Source: VGSG01 sp040756375
GTDB taxonomy: Bacteria; Desulfobacterota; Desulfomonilia; Desulfomonilales; Desulfomonilaceae
Assembly: GCA_040756375.1 (NCBI GenBank)
Contig: JBFLZC010000011.1
Location: forward strand, 1-64,000
Direction: 5' to 3'
Length of the DNA stretch: 64,000 nucleotides
Shown: positions 8,807 to 17,172 of the stretch, in pieces
Layout: every line of letters begins with the position of its first letter
Numbering within the stretch: position 1 is the first letter of the stretch
Made by a program: the position numbers and the translations under genes
Notes under the pieces: model-generated
Seen by the model: the letters and a program-made list of their open reading frames with translations, nothing else
What the model was told of the DNA's origin: nothing
Databases searched by the model: none

Positions 8807-8875
8807 GATTGTGGATCGGCATTGCGGGGATTCGTGGTGTCCTTCGAAGCAGCGCGGCCGTGGTATCGCACCCGT

Positions 8876-9361
8876 TCACGCGCATTCGGTCGGATCGCCC
8901 TTGATTTTGGAAACCGCGTGCTCCAGCGCGGGCATCACCACTTCCAGGTTCTCGATCGCGCCCTGGGGACTTCCCGGAAGGTTGACGATGAGAGTCTGGC
9001 CCCTCACGCCTGCCAGAGCGCGCGAAATCATCGCGTGCGGGGTCTTTGTCATGCTGGCTGCACGCATGGCCTCCGCCATCCCGGGCACCGTGCGATCCAG
9101 CACCCTCGCAGTGGCTTCCGGGGTGACGTCGCGGGGCGACAAACCGGTCCCACCGGTGGTGAGGATCAGGTCAGCGCGCTCATCATCGGTCCATTTCTTG
9201 AGGACGCGGCAAATCGCATCCTGATCGTCAGGCACTATGGCAGTCCAGGCAACTTCGATACCGTGGGACTTCAGGTACGCCGTCAAGGCAGGCCCACCCG
9301 CGTCTTCCCTGAGACCGGCTGACGATCGGTCGCTAACGGTCAGCACCGCCGCACGCAGCAT
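8876..9361 (-). CDS. mogA: Molybdopterin adenylyltransferase (MogA/MoaB family)
   Basis: The product has 161 residues and the MoaB/Mog fold signature: AVLTVSDRSSAGLREDAGGP near the start, LILTTGGTGLSPRDVTPEAT in the middle and LIVNLPGSPQGAIENL near the end. The reaction is adenylylation of molybdopterin before metal insertion, in the cytoplasm. ATG 9361 is preferred; an in-frame TTG at 9376 is possible. Either start lies inside the 3' end of speD, so the two genes overlap by 29 nt or more and are probably co-translated. Complex I subunit NuoG in this window has a molybdopterin-type domain, but a direct link is not implied. Confidence 0.85.
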   Translation of the reverse strand: MLRAAVLTVSDRSSAGLREDAGGPALTAYLKSHGIEVAWTAIVPDDQDAICRVLKKWTDDERADLILTTGGTGLSPRDVTPEATARVLDRTVPGMAEAMRAASMTKTPHAMISRALAGVRGQTLIVNLPGSPQGAIENLEVVMPALEHAVSKIKGDPTECA

Positions 9362-9746
9362 GTTTTGGCTGCCCAAAGCTATGAGTGGTCTCCTGTACCT
9401 CAGGAAGGCCTCGATGGAAGTCTCTTATCTGAACGTCTTGAGCTTCCAGCTCCTGCCTGAGAAAACCCGCGGCTTTCCATGGGTCCACAGTGCAGCCGCA
9501 CGTGAAGATGTCCACAGCCGCGTATCCGTGTTCCGGCCAAGTGTGAATAGTCAGGTGAGACTCGGCGATCACAACCACGCCCGAGACTCCCTGCGGATTG
9601 AAATCCTGAAACGCAGTTTTCAGCACAGTCGCTCCCGCAACCTCCGCTGCCTGGGCCATTATCTTCTCGAGGTAACCCATGTCATCAATCTTCGCGGGAT
9701 TGCAGGAGCAGTACTCAATAAGGAGGTGAATCCCCAGTGCTTTCAT
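9333..9746 (-). CDS. speD: S-adenosylmethionine decarboxylase proenzyme
   Basis: From ATG 9746 the product has 137 residues, the size of the short prokaryotic (class 1B) enzymes. The self-cleavage site is in AESHLTIHTWPE; Ser63 would become the pyruvoyl group. Downstream Cys in DIFTCG fits the proton-donor position. The enzyme makes decarboxylated AdoMet, the aminopropyl donor for spermidine. The frame is open upstream to 9917 but that extension (RRRWPSSELTC...) does not resemble the family. The partner aminopropyltransferase-like gene lies 4.3 kb away at 14022-14966. The 3' end overlaps mogA. Confidence 0.9.
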   Translation of the reverse strand: MKALGIHLLIEYCSCNPAKIDDMGYLEKIMAQAAEVAGATVLKTAFQDFNPQGVSGVVVIAESHLTIHTWPEHGYAAVDIFTCGCTVDPWKAAGFLRQELEAQDVQIRDFHRGLPEVQETTHSFGQPKHAACGGADR

Positions 9747-10228
9747 TTTCAGCCCCCAAGCCGATTCGGTGTTCGCCTTCTTAACGAAGGCGGTTAGCTG
9801 ACCACTCCCCTGCGTGAAGTCAGCAAACAGTGGGCGAAGTTCGGATCGGGCTAAAGTGCCTCCACCTTTTCCACCCACACACGTGAGCTCCGATGACGGC
9901 CAGCGTCTTCGGGACACTACGGCCAGGCCCGAGGAAGAGCCTTCCTCAGGCTGAGGGAGAATCCGGTTTCAAGCGTACGAGGAGGAAACGAAAACGTTCC
10001 TCACTCAGCACTATGCCTCCCTGGGGTATTCCTGATGCTTGCGGAGAAAACGGATTAGTACGGAGTACGACTGCGGGGGTATTTCTCTCCCGGAGGGGAA
10101 GGGGCAGAGATGGGATAACTCGTTGGATATACACTACTTTTCTCCCACCGCGCAGACATACGGTTGCATCCTTAAAAATATATTTTTGCGTGATTCTGCC
10201 CCCCGTTGTCAAGAGCAAAGGTGCGGGT
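9747..10228. other. Intergenic region with AT-rich palindrome
   Basis: No credible gene seen. The 3' half is AT-rich and contains a perfect palindrome AAAAATATATTTTT at 10174-10187, upstream of the promoter of the toxin-antitoxin pair. It may be a protein-binding site or simply an AT-rich promoter region. Confidence 0.4.
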
Positions 10229-10265
10229 TTGCCTGGTCATTTAGTTGGTGCTATTATTAGTACTA
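10229..10265 (+). promoter_or_regulatory. Putative promoter and operator of toxin-antitoxin pair
   Basis: TTGCCT at 10229-10234 and TATTAT at 10252-10257 are 17 bp apart. A perfect palindrome TAGTACTA follows directly at 10258-10265, where a Phd-type antitoxin could bind to repress its own operon. The ATG at 10291 has AGAGGAGAA just upstream. Confidence 0.5.
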
Positions 10266-10290
10266 TTAAGAGGACGCGAGAGGAGAACTC

Positions 10291-10566
10291 ATGCAAGCAC
10301 GAACCAAATTCTCGGAGGACATTGTTTCGCTCGGTGATTTGAAAGTCAATCCAGGCCGAATTGTGAACCAGGTCGACAAGACTCGCAGACCGGTCCTTCT
10401 GACCAACAGAGGACGTGGCGTGGCTGTTGTTCAATCGCTTGAGGACTATGAAACGCAAACGGAAGAGCTCGCGTTTCTGCGTGGTGTTGTCGAAGGACTG
10501 ATGGATCTGGAAGAAGGCCGGGAAATGAGTCTCGCTGACGTTAAGAAGCGTCTGGGATTGACTTGA
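10291..10566 (+). CDS. Phd/YefM-family antitoxin
   Basis: The product has 91 residues. The N-terminal half has the Phd/YefM pattern (VSLGDLKVNPGRIVNQVDKTRRPVLLTNRGRGVAVVQSLEDYE), which forms the DNA-binding dimer; the C-terminal half (LRGVVEGLMDLEEGREMSLADVKKRLGL) would wrap the toxin. GAGGAGAA lies 6-7 nt before the ATG. The toxin gene starts 5 nt after its stop, the usual antitoxin-first order. Regulation by binding its own promoter is likely by family. Confidence 0.87.
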   Translation: MQARTKFSEDIVSLGDLKVNPGRIVNQVDKTRRPVLLTNRGRGVAVVQSLEDYETQTEELAFLRGVVEGLMDLEEGREMSLADVKKRLGLT

Positions 10567-10570
10567 ACCG

Positions 10571-10870
10571 ATGCCCCGGAAATACAGAATAACCTTTGCT
10601 GTCTCCGCGGTGCGGGATCTTGAGGTAATGCGCACGTGGTACGCCGATCAGCAGATTCCCGATGTAGGCGAGCGCCTATTGGCGGAGATAATTTCAGATG
10701 TAGAAAGGCTCGCGAACTTTCCTCTGAACGGCCGCGTCGTACCGGAGTTTGGCATCGCTCAATTACGGGAGATCGTACATCCGCCGTTTCGCATAGTATA
10801 TCGCGTCGATGACCGCGGTGTACGTATTGTCAGAGTTTGGCGCAGCGAGCGGGCGCTCAAGATCCTTTAG
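10571..10870 (+). CDS. RelE/ParE-family toxin
   Basis: The product has 99 residues, standard for the family. Pattern: an N-terminal strand then a helical hairpin (RDLEVMRTWYADQQIPDVGERLLAEIISDVERL), then NGRVVPEFGIAQLREIVHPPFRIVYRVD and VRIVRVWRSERAL near the end. RelE/ParE relatives either cleave ribosome-bound mRNA or poison gyrase; the sequence does not settle which. Transcribed with the antitoxin gene just upstream. Confidence 0.87.
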   Translation: MPRKYRITFAVSAVRDLEVMRTWYADQQIPDVGERLLAEIISDVERLANFPLNGRVVPEFGIAQLREIVHPPFRIVYRVDDRGVRIVRVWRSERALKIL

Positions 10871-11015
10871 ACCGTCACTGCAAGGAACACGACGAAGGGC
10901 CCGAGTTCGCTTGTAATTTCCTGAAACGGCTTTTGTCGCAGCAACCGGATTATCGCTAGCGATGTAATCGAAGTGCCGCCATGGCTCAATCCCTATCGCA
11001 CTCAGCGCCAAACGA

Positions 11016-11927
11016 TTATGCAGGAGGGCAAAGGTGAGCCAGGGAGATCTCGTGGCCGCAGCGTGGGCAGGTTTTTTTGCACGGGTCCAGTAAGGCTCGG
11101 CAGTTCGCGCAGAACCGGGGGACGTCCGTCCCTAGATAGGAAAGCGCCGCACCGCATCGGCTGCATACGCCTTCCTCTTCAAGAGCATACAGGCCGCACA
11201 CCGGACAGGGTACCACCACGCCGTGGCCGAGCGGCTCAAAAGGGGATTCTTTACGAAATCGGTCCACACGGCGTTTCATGAGCCAGGCCATGAGGATCAT
11301 GAGCGGGATCAGGGAGATTTTAGCCGCGGCAGGATTGATTGACACAACGAAGTTGTAGCTTCCATGCAGGCAGATCGCCCAGAATAGGCCCCGAGAAATG
11401 GTCCAGAGCTCGTCTTCTCGTTTGAATCGCGCCTGGCCCATAGAATAGCCCCACATGGACGAAAACATCACGTGAGCCGGCGTAGCGAAGACAAGCCTCT
11501 CCACAATTACTCCAGGACCGAACAGCAACATGTTAACCGTGTTTTCTACGGTGGCAAAACCGATGGCCGCTGCGGCGCTGTACACGATTCCGTCTATGGG
11601 TTCCCGGAAATCCGCGCTCCGATAGATGCCGACCCAGACGGCGAGCAGTTTGAGGCCTTCTTCGATGGGCGCGATGAGGAGAAAGCTAAGGCTGAAAGAC
11701 CTCCAGAGGCTACCCGACCCCAGTGACGCCTGAGTAAGCTGCTCGAAGATCGCAGCTGGGACTGTGCATAAGCAGCCCCATAGGAAGACACGACCAATAT
11801 TGTCAAAAGACCAGGGCCGGTAAGGGTCTTTCCGATAGAAGTAAGCCAGCCAGGCCAGGGCAGGAACCAGACCGAGTATCAGATAAAGGTATTCCAGAAC
11901 ATCACCTCTGAATTGACTTGATCCCAA
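11016..11927 (-). CDS. PrsW-like intramembrane metalloprotease with C-terminal zinc ribbons
   Basis: The product has about 303 residues. Seven or so membrane helices cover residues 10-225. PrsW-type catalytic motifs are IEEGLK, FATVENTVN, TPAHVMFSS and CLHGSYNF, giving paired Glu and His residues in the membrane. The last 60 residues carry four Cys pairs (CPVC, CSRC, CANC, CPRC), i.e. two zinc ribbons on the cytoplasmic side. PrsW in Bacillus cleaves an anti-sigma factor; the target here is unknown. The first codon appears to be TTG at 11927; a GAGGTGAT sequence just inside suggests the true start could be slightly later. Confidence 0.78.
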   Translation of the reverse strand: MGSSQFRGDVLEYLYLILGLVPALAWLAYFYRKDPYRPWSFDNIGRVFLWGCLCTVPAAIFEQLTQASLGSGSLWRSFSLSFLLIAPIEEGLKLLAVWVGIYRSADFREPIDGIVYSAAAAIGFATVENTVNMLLFGPGVIVERLVFATPAHVMFSSMWGYSMGQARFKREDELWTISRGLFWAICLHGSYNFVVSINPAAAKISLIPLMILMAWLMKRRVDRFRKESPFEPLGHGVVVPCPVCGLYALEEEGVCSRCGAALSYLGTDVPRFCANCRALLDPCKKTCPRCGHEISLAHLCPPA

Positions 11928-11985
11928 CCGGACCGTATAACATGGAATCAGGCTTGAACCAAGTGGGTGACCAGGAGGCTTATTC

Positions 11986-13035
11986 GTGATGCCAGTTGCG
12001 TCTCAAATTGCACCTTCGACCGACGCTGCGGAAGCGCTGGTGCGCATCGAGCAATTGGTCAAGTATTTTCCCGTGCAGGAAGGCTTCCTGCGCAAAGCCG
12101 ACCAGTTTGTGCACGCGGTGGATGGGGTGGATCTGGAAATCCGTCGTGCCGAAACCCTCGGACTGGTGGGCGAATCGGGTTGCGGAAAATCTACCCTGGG
12201 TCGATTGCTCCTCAGATTGGAGCGGCCCACATCAGGCCGGATCGTGTTTGAAGGCCGCGACATCGATACGCTCAGTTCGTCAGAAATGAAGCGCCTCAGA
12301 CGTCGAATGCAGATAATCTTTCAGGACCCCTACTCTTCTCTCAACCCGCGACGAACTGTGTACAGCACCCTCGTGGAACCACTAATAATTCACGGGATCG
12401 GGTCACGCTCCGAGCGGCGTGCCAGAGTGCTTGCGCTCGCGGAAGAGGTGGGGCTGAGGCCGGAGCACCTGGACCGCTACCCGCACGAGTTTTCGGGGGG
12501 CCAGCGCCAGAGAATCGGCATTGCCAGAGCCCTCGCGCTCAATCCCAGCCTCATCATAGCCGATGAGCCGGTTTCGGCCCTTGACGTGTCAATCCGTTCT
12601 CAGGTCATCAACCTTCTGGAGGACTTGCAGGAAAGCCACGGCCTGACCTATCTCTTCATATCCCATGATTTGTCGGTAGTTGAGCATATCTCAGACAGGG
12701 TGGCGGTAATGTACCTGGGAAAGATCGTAGAACTGGGGAGCCGTTACCAAATCTTTGCCGAGCCGTTACATCCATACACAGAAGCGCTGCTCAGCGCTGT
12801 TCCCGTGCCTGACCCCGAATCCGGACGAGAACGAATCATTCTGGAAGGGGACGTGCCCAGCCCCATCGACCCACCCTCGGGCTGCCGCTTCCATCCCCGG
12901 TGCTGGCTCAGAATACCCATTTGCTTTGAAGTCGATCCGCCTCTCAACGACGTGGGCGAGGGCCACTCCGCAGCGTGTCATGTGCGGGCCCCGGTAGCGG
13001 AAGCTAAGGCGCTCGCCGAGACATTACAACCCTAG
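11986..13035 (+). CDS. oppF: Oligopeptide/dipeptide ABC transporter ATPase, OppF type
   Basis: The product has about 349 residues. Walker A is GLVGESGCGKST (about 60), the Q-loop is FQDPYSSLNPR, the signature is FSGGQRQRIGIARAL, Walker B is LIIADEPVSALD, and the H-loop is FISHDLSVV. The C-terminal oligopeptide-transporter extension is present, with the Cys pattern SGCRFHPRCWLRIPIC and a final Cys in AACHVR. AGGAGG lies 7 nt before GTG 11986 and 10 nt before ATG 11989. No permease, binding protein or OppD partner is in the window, so this subunit is isolated from its complex. Its 3' end overlaps the convergent gene 13024-13875 by 12 bp. Confidence 0.87.
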   Translation: MMPVASQIAPSTDAAEALVRIEQLVKYFPVQEGFLRKADQFVHAVDGVDLEIRRAETLGLVGESGCGKSTLGRLLLRLERPTSGRIVFEGRDIDTLSSSEMKRLRRRMQIIFQDPYSSLNPRRTVYSTLVEPLIIHGIGSRSERRARVLALAEEVGLRPEHLDRYPHEFSGGQRQRIGIARALALNPSLIIADEPVSALDVSIRSQVINLLEDLQESHGLTYLFISHDLSVVEHISDRVAVMYLGKIVELGSRYQIFAEPLHPYTEALLSAVPVPDPESGRERIILEGDVPSPIDPPSGCRFHPRCWLRIPICFEVDPPLNDVGEGHSAACHVRAPVAEAKALAETLQP

Positions 13036-13875
13036 GACGGGCGATGACCCGCGCCGGCCGTCGGTGCTCACCGGCTCGTGCTCTGGAATGCCCAACACAT
13101 GCAGTAACCAGTTGATAGAAGCGAGATAGCGAGGGTCGCTCTCCTCGAAGAGAGGCTCGCAGTCGCCCAGGACGCGTTTGCCGGTCATGAGCCCGCTCGC
13201 GAACTCCATGCAGCTCTGGCTGCCGCAGCGCCCACAATTGATGCCTGGAAGCCTCCGGAAAATCTCCGTCGCGCCAACGCCCATCCGAGCGGCCGTTTCC
13301 GGCCGCACCGTGAAACGGTATCGGTGAGCCTCACAGATGAAATCCACGGTGGTCCGAAGCATGATCCAGAAGTCCATCAAATCGTCGGCCCTGGATATGA
13401 CAATCTCACGAGGAGATATGACGATCAGCCGATGGTCTTCCTCGAACGCGAGTATGGGCACTTCCGGTCTGTACGACGCGCCTCTAATCAGCCGGGCTGC
13501 TAAAGGAATCACAGACCCCAGGCTCTTCTCCACCGAAATGGTGATTCGCAGCTTTCCCTGGTCAGTGATGGAGGGACTCAAGCTTTCCGCTCGAATGTTT
13601 CCAAATATTGCCTTCCACTGGGGATCGGGAGCGCCGGCTTCAGGGCACTCGGTGCCCGGAGGCCGATACTTCACAATGCCCGCGAGCTGAATCTGCTGAT
13701 CTTTCACTGCCGCGATAAAGCGATCGAAGCCCGCGGTGAGTAAGATAAAACGCGGCAGGAATTCGCGGCAGAATGCCGGCGCGTCGCCGAGCTCCCCCAC
13801 GCAACCACATGCAAGGAACACTCCCCATGCCTGCTGTTGGGCAAGCTCATCCGGAAAAAGAATGACGTGCGCCAT
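13024..13875 (-). CDS. Fe-S cluster-binding protein of unknown role
   Basis: The product has 283 residues from ATG 13875 (an in-frame TTG at 13911 is less likely). The last third carries INCGRCGSQSCMEF followed 16 residues later by GDCEPL. This C-x2-C-x4-C-x16-C pattern is that of the 4Fe-4S domain found in RnfB, the corrinoid protein of CO dehydrogenase/acetyl-CoA synthase and others. The first 200 residues are mixed alpha/beta without a motif I can name; ACGCVGELGDAPAFC adds further Cys. There are no membrane segments. It converges with oppF and overlaps it by 12 bp. The partner protein is unknown. Confidence 0.62.
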   Translation of the reverse strand: MAHVILFPDELAQQQAWGVFLACGCVGELGDAPAFCREFLPRFILLTAGFDRFIAAVKDQQIQLAGIVKYRPPGTECPEAGAPDPQWKAIFGNIRAESLSPSITDQGKLRITISVEKSLGSVIPLAARLIRGASYRPEVPILAFEEDHRLIVISPREIVISRADDLMDFWIMLRTTVDFICEAHRYRFTVRPETAARMGVGATEIFRRLPGINCGRCGSQSCMEFASGLMTGKRVLGDCEPLFEESDPRYLASINWLLHVLGIPEHEPVSTDGRRGSSPVLGL

Positions 13876-14021
13876 GGGGAGACCTATGCACGGACCGGCG
13901 TTTACAGTCAATGAGAGATTGTGTTAAACAGAAAAGATTCCCGACCTCCCGTAGGCTCCGTTGATCTTTTTCAGGGGAGAGCGCCTTCCGTCCTAGTTAC
14001 GATCGCGACGAGGAGCATCTC

Positions 14022-14966
14022 ATGAACCCGAAGCGGGTCCCGCGACGAATCATCGCAACTAATGAGTTCGCGGCCTCGCTCAAGGACCTGTTCGGCGAGC
14101 AGGTATTCCTCGACATCGAATCAAGCGACCGGATCGTAGTTCATCGAGTGGATGCCATTGTAGCCTCGATGCGCAGCCCTTATCAGCAGATCGACCTCTT
14201 TCGAACACCCCATTTCGGCCTGGTCCTCGCGCTCGACGGAATCATCCAGGCGGCCCAATCTGACGAGTACATCTATCACGAACTGCTCATACACCCGGCT
14301 GCTCTATTGCTGCCACGCCTCGATTCAGCCCTCGTTCTCGGAGGAGGCGACGGATGTGCGGCCCGTGAACTCCTGAAATATCGGGAATTGAACACCTTGG
14401 AGCTGGTTGACATCGACCAAACTGTTGTGGATCTCTCCCGTGTCCACTTCAAGGAGTTGAATCAGGGTGCGCTGGACGATCCCAGGGTGAAGCTCAAAAT
14501 CGGCGAGGGCGAGACGTTCCTGCTCAATCGCGCGGGAAGCCGTTACGATTTGATCGTCGCGGATTTGACCGAACCGTACACCACCACAGGGGAATCCACG
14601 GAACTTTCTCGTCGCATATATTCACCTGAATTCTACCATATGATGAAAACTCAGCTGAATCAAAGTGGAATCCTCGTCGTGCAGACCGGAGGAATCACGT
14701 ACATCCGTGGAACAGATCGGCATCATCTGGAGATCATAGACGGTGTTCGTCAGTGCTTCAGGTGGGTTGCCACTGCTTACGCCTATATCCATTCCTACGA
14801 CCAGATCTGGACGATTACCCTTGCGTCTGATTATAAGCATGACCTGCTGGGGCTCGACGTAGAAGCGATGCTGAATTCAAAAGGCATTGCGGGCTTGAGG
14901 TATTACGACAGGGCTTCACATGTACGGGCTTTTCATGGGCCTCGTCAGATAAGAGAATCGCTATAG
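14022..14966 (+). CDS. speE: Spermidine synthase-like aminopropyltransferase
   Basis: The product has 314 residues. An N-terminal beta domain leads into SPYQQIDLF and LALDGIIQAAQSDEYIYHE, then the Rossmann fold with ALVLGGGDGCAARELLKY, LELVDIDQTVVDLSR and YDLIVADLTEP. The usual DS(S/T)DP active-site segment reads DLTEP here, keeping the first Asp but changing the rest, so the acceptor may not be putrescine. The family transfers aminopropyl from decarboxylated AdoMet, which speD at 9333-9746 would supply. Its stop overlaps the convergent endonuclease V gene by 6 bp. Confidence 0.8.
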   Translation: MNPKRVPRRIIATNEFAASLKDLFGEQVFLDIESSDRIVVHRVDAIVASMRSPYQQIDLFRTPHFGLVLALDGIIQAAQSDEYIYHELLIHPAALLLPRLDSALVLGGGDGCAARELLKYRELNTLELVDIDQTVVDLSRVHFKELNQGALDDPRVKLKIGEGETFLLNRAGSRYDLIVADLTEPYTTTGESTELSRRIYSPEFYHMMKTQLNQSGILVVQTGGITYIRGTDRHHLEIIDGVRQCFRWVATAYAYIHSYDQIWTITLASDYKHDLLGLDVEAMLNSKGIAGLRYYDRASHVRAFHGPRQIRESL

Positions 14967-15554
14967 TTCGTCGCGCCAGGCTTGCCGACATAGGGTATCT
15001 ACGCGCTTTAGGAGCGTGGGAATTCTGAACGGGCCGTGCATGGTCCTCACGTACTCGGCTGCAACCGAAGTCTCCATGCCCGCTGACGACACATAGAGCG
15101 CCTGTTTGCTGCTTCCACGCCACACCGGCACTGCGGGCACATCGTGCCGAAACACCCGTTTTGCGACGCCGATCACCGGGACGCGCTTTTCCAGAGCCTG
15201 ATACAAGTGTGCGCCCAGCCCTGGTGGTCCGTCTGTCCCGAGCCATACGTGTCCGTCCACGATCACTGCTTCCAGCTCTCCAACCACATCCTGGAGCACC
15301 TCCAGCAGACAGGGCAGTTCCCTCCGATAGAACCGGCCGGACTCGTATGGCGCCACCCCTTGAACGACCTTCACGATTTCCTCGACTGCGTCGCTGTCCG
15401 TCCATTCCCGAAAGAGCACACACGCAGCAGCCCCGATATTCTTTTCATAGTGGACGTCCGTGCAAGCCTTCATGGTTCGTTCCGCCATGGCCTTAGATTG
15501 ACATGGAATTATGGCATACACCCGACGCGACGGAGTCGCCATATCATTGTCCAT
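14961..15554 (-). CDS. nfi: Endonuclease V
   Basis: The product has 197 residues from ATG 15554. Catalytic acidic residues sit in the expected blocks: Asp33 in CTDVHYEKN, Glu79 in PYESGRFYRRELP and Asp100 in AVIVDGHVWLG, with GLGAHLYQAL following. The enzyme nicks DNA beside deoxyinosine (or RNA inosine in some homologues). An in-frame TTG at 15572 and an ATG at 15542 are alternative starts. No operon partner; it converges on the spermidine-synthase-like gene. Confidence 0.85.
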   Translation of the reverse strand: MDNDMATPSRRVYAIIPCQSKAMAERTMKACTDVHYEKNIGAAACVLFREWTDSDAVEEIVKVVQGVAPYESGRFYRRELPCLLEVLQDVVGELEAVIVDGHVWLGTDGPPGLGAHLYQALEKRVPVIGVAKRVFRHDVPAVPVWRGSSKQALYVSSAGMETSVAAEYVRTMHGPFRIPTLLKRVDTLCRQAWRDEL

Positions 15555-15735
15555 CTTGAGTGGATCTTGCAAAAGCCCTCAAAATGTGGTTTGGATATCA
15601 TCGGTTCCGCGAACTCGCCTTGGGCGCCATCGGGCCGGGGGAGCGGAGGACCACACCTCTCTTGAAAAAGCTCTGCTCCGGCGTTGAATTGAACAGAGCA
15701 AAGCTTCCATACCTCATCGAGCGACAGAGCCCCTC

Positions 15736-17172
15736 ATGCAGATTCTGCAGGACATCCTCGATTCAATTAGCGTAGCCAACGCGGTGGACATACTGATCAT
15801 GGCCACCTTGACTTACTTCGTTCTTGCATGGCTCTGGGGCAGGCGCGCGCTGCAAATCCTTGCGACATTGCTTGGTATGGGCATCTTTTACTATCTCGCT
15901 TCAAGCATGGGATTGGTGATGACGTCAGTGATCTTTCAGTATCTCTGGGCCGCCATCATCCTCGTGCTCGTCATCGTATTTCAGCCGGAAATTAGAGAAA
16001 TGCTGGAGCGGGCGTCTCCTATGAGGTACCTCAGCGGACGGCATCCGCATGTGGTCGGCCATGATGTCATCGCTGAGACGGTAAAAGCAGTGGCAGAACT
16101 CGCCCGACACCGACTGGGAGCACTCATTGTGTTTCAGAGGACCCAGAGGTTGGGGAGTCTTATCCTCCACGGCAAAGCTCTGGACAGCCTTGTTTCTGCT
16201 GAGGAACTTCTTGCCGTATTTCACAAGAATTCGCCGCTGCATGACGGCGCAGTAGTCATATTCGAGGACAGAATCAAGGAAGCAAGTTGCATCCTCCCGC
16301 TCTCCACCGATGAATCCTTGAGCTCCAGATACGGAACGCGTCATCGCGCGGCAATCGGATTGTCCGAACGATCGGACGCAGTATGCGTGGTGGTATCCGA
16401 GGAACGGGGCGAAGTTTCGCTGGTCGAAGAGAAGCAAATCTCCACGTTCAAGCGCCGAATCGACTTTCACCAAGCCCTCCAACAAAAACTCACGTTTCTC
16501 AGGCAGGAGAACAACTCCGCGCGTTCGCGGTTCATGCCTCTACTCACCTCCAATTGGGGAATCAAATGCCTCGCGTTGGCAACCGCGATCCTCATGTGGG
16601 TGCTCATCGTAGGGCCTCAGACATCCGAGGTGGGGATTTCCGTGCCTATTCAGTACACTAACTTACCCGCGGGGATGGAGATCACGGGCAAGTGGATGGA
16701 CCGCATTGACGTGAGAGTTCGAGGGTCCGAAACGAACGTGGCAAACCTGAAGCCGGGATCCGTGCGGACAGTCATAGACCTGAGCCGTGTCCTGCCCGGT
16801 TTGAACTTTTTTCGCATATCGACCAAGAATCTTCAGGTGCCTCCAGGCATATCGATCACGAGCATACGTCCTTCCGATTTGAGCCTGACCATTGCGGCGG
16901 GCTCCATGCGAAAAATGAAAGTATCCCCACAGATCGTCGGCAGCATACCGGAAAATGTGAAAATCATGGTCAAGCCGCAGGAGGTGGAGGTCAGGGGGCT
17001 CGCGTCCGAGGTCTCAAAAGTCAGCGGTGTGGCGACCGAACCAGTGCAAGCTTCTGAACTTCTGGAAAAGAGAACCATTACTCTGCCTCTCATGGTTAAA
17101 CCTGATGGTGCGAAGGTCGATGGTGTGTTCCCGGTGTACGTGACCGTCTCGGTGGAGGCTCGATCGCCGTGA
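15736..17172 (+). CDS. cdaA: Diadenylate cyclase CdaA fused to YbbR-like domains
   Basis: The product has 478 residues. Three membrane helices (about 15-85) lead into a DAC domain with HKNSPLHDGAVVIFEDRI (DGA motif) and SSRYGTRHRAAIGLSE (RHR motif), the two ATP-binding signatures of c-di-AMP synthases. After about residue 255 a fourth hydrophobic segment (CLALATAILMWVLIVGPQ) starts an exported part with YbbR-type repeats (PIQYTNLPAGMEI, VDVRVRGSE-like strands). In Bacillus, CdaA and its regulator CdaR (YbbR) are separate proteins; here both are one chain. The stop codon overlaps the GTG start of mreB. Confidence 0.87.
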   Translation: MQILQDILDSISVANAVDILIMATLTYFVLAWLWGRRALQILATLLGMGIFYYLASSMGLVMTSVIFQYLWAAIILVLVIVFQPEIREMLERASPMRYLSGRHPHVVGHDVIAETVKAVAELARHRLGALIVFQRTQRLGSLILHGKALDSLVSAEELLAVFHKNSPLHDGAVVIFEDRIKEASCILPLSTDESLSSRYGTRHRAAIGLSERSDAVCVVVSEERGEVSLVEEKQISTFKRRIDFHQALQQKLTFLRQENNSARSRFMPLLTSNWGIKCLALATAILMWVLIVGPQTSEVGISVPIQYTNLPAGMEITGKWMDRIDVRVRGSETNVANLKPGSVRTVIDLSRVLPGLNFFRISTKNLQVPPGISITSIRPSDLSLTIAAGSMRKMKVSPQIVGSIPENVKIMVKPQEVEVRGLASEVSKVSGVATEPVQASELLEKRTITLPLMVKPDGAKVDGVFPVYVTVSVEARSP

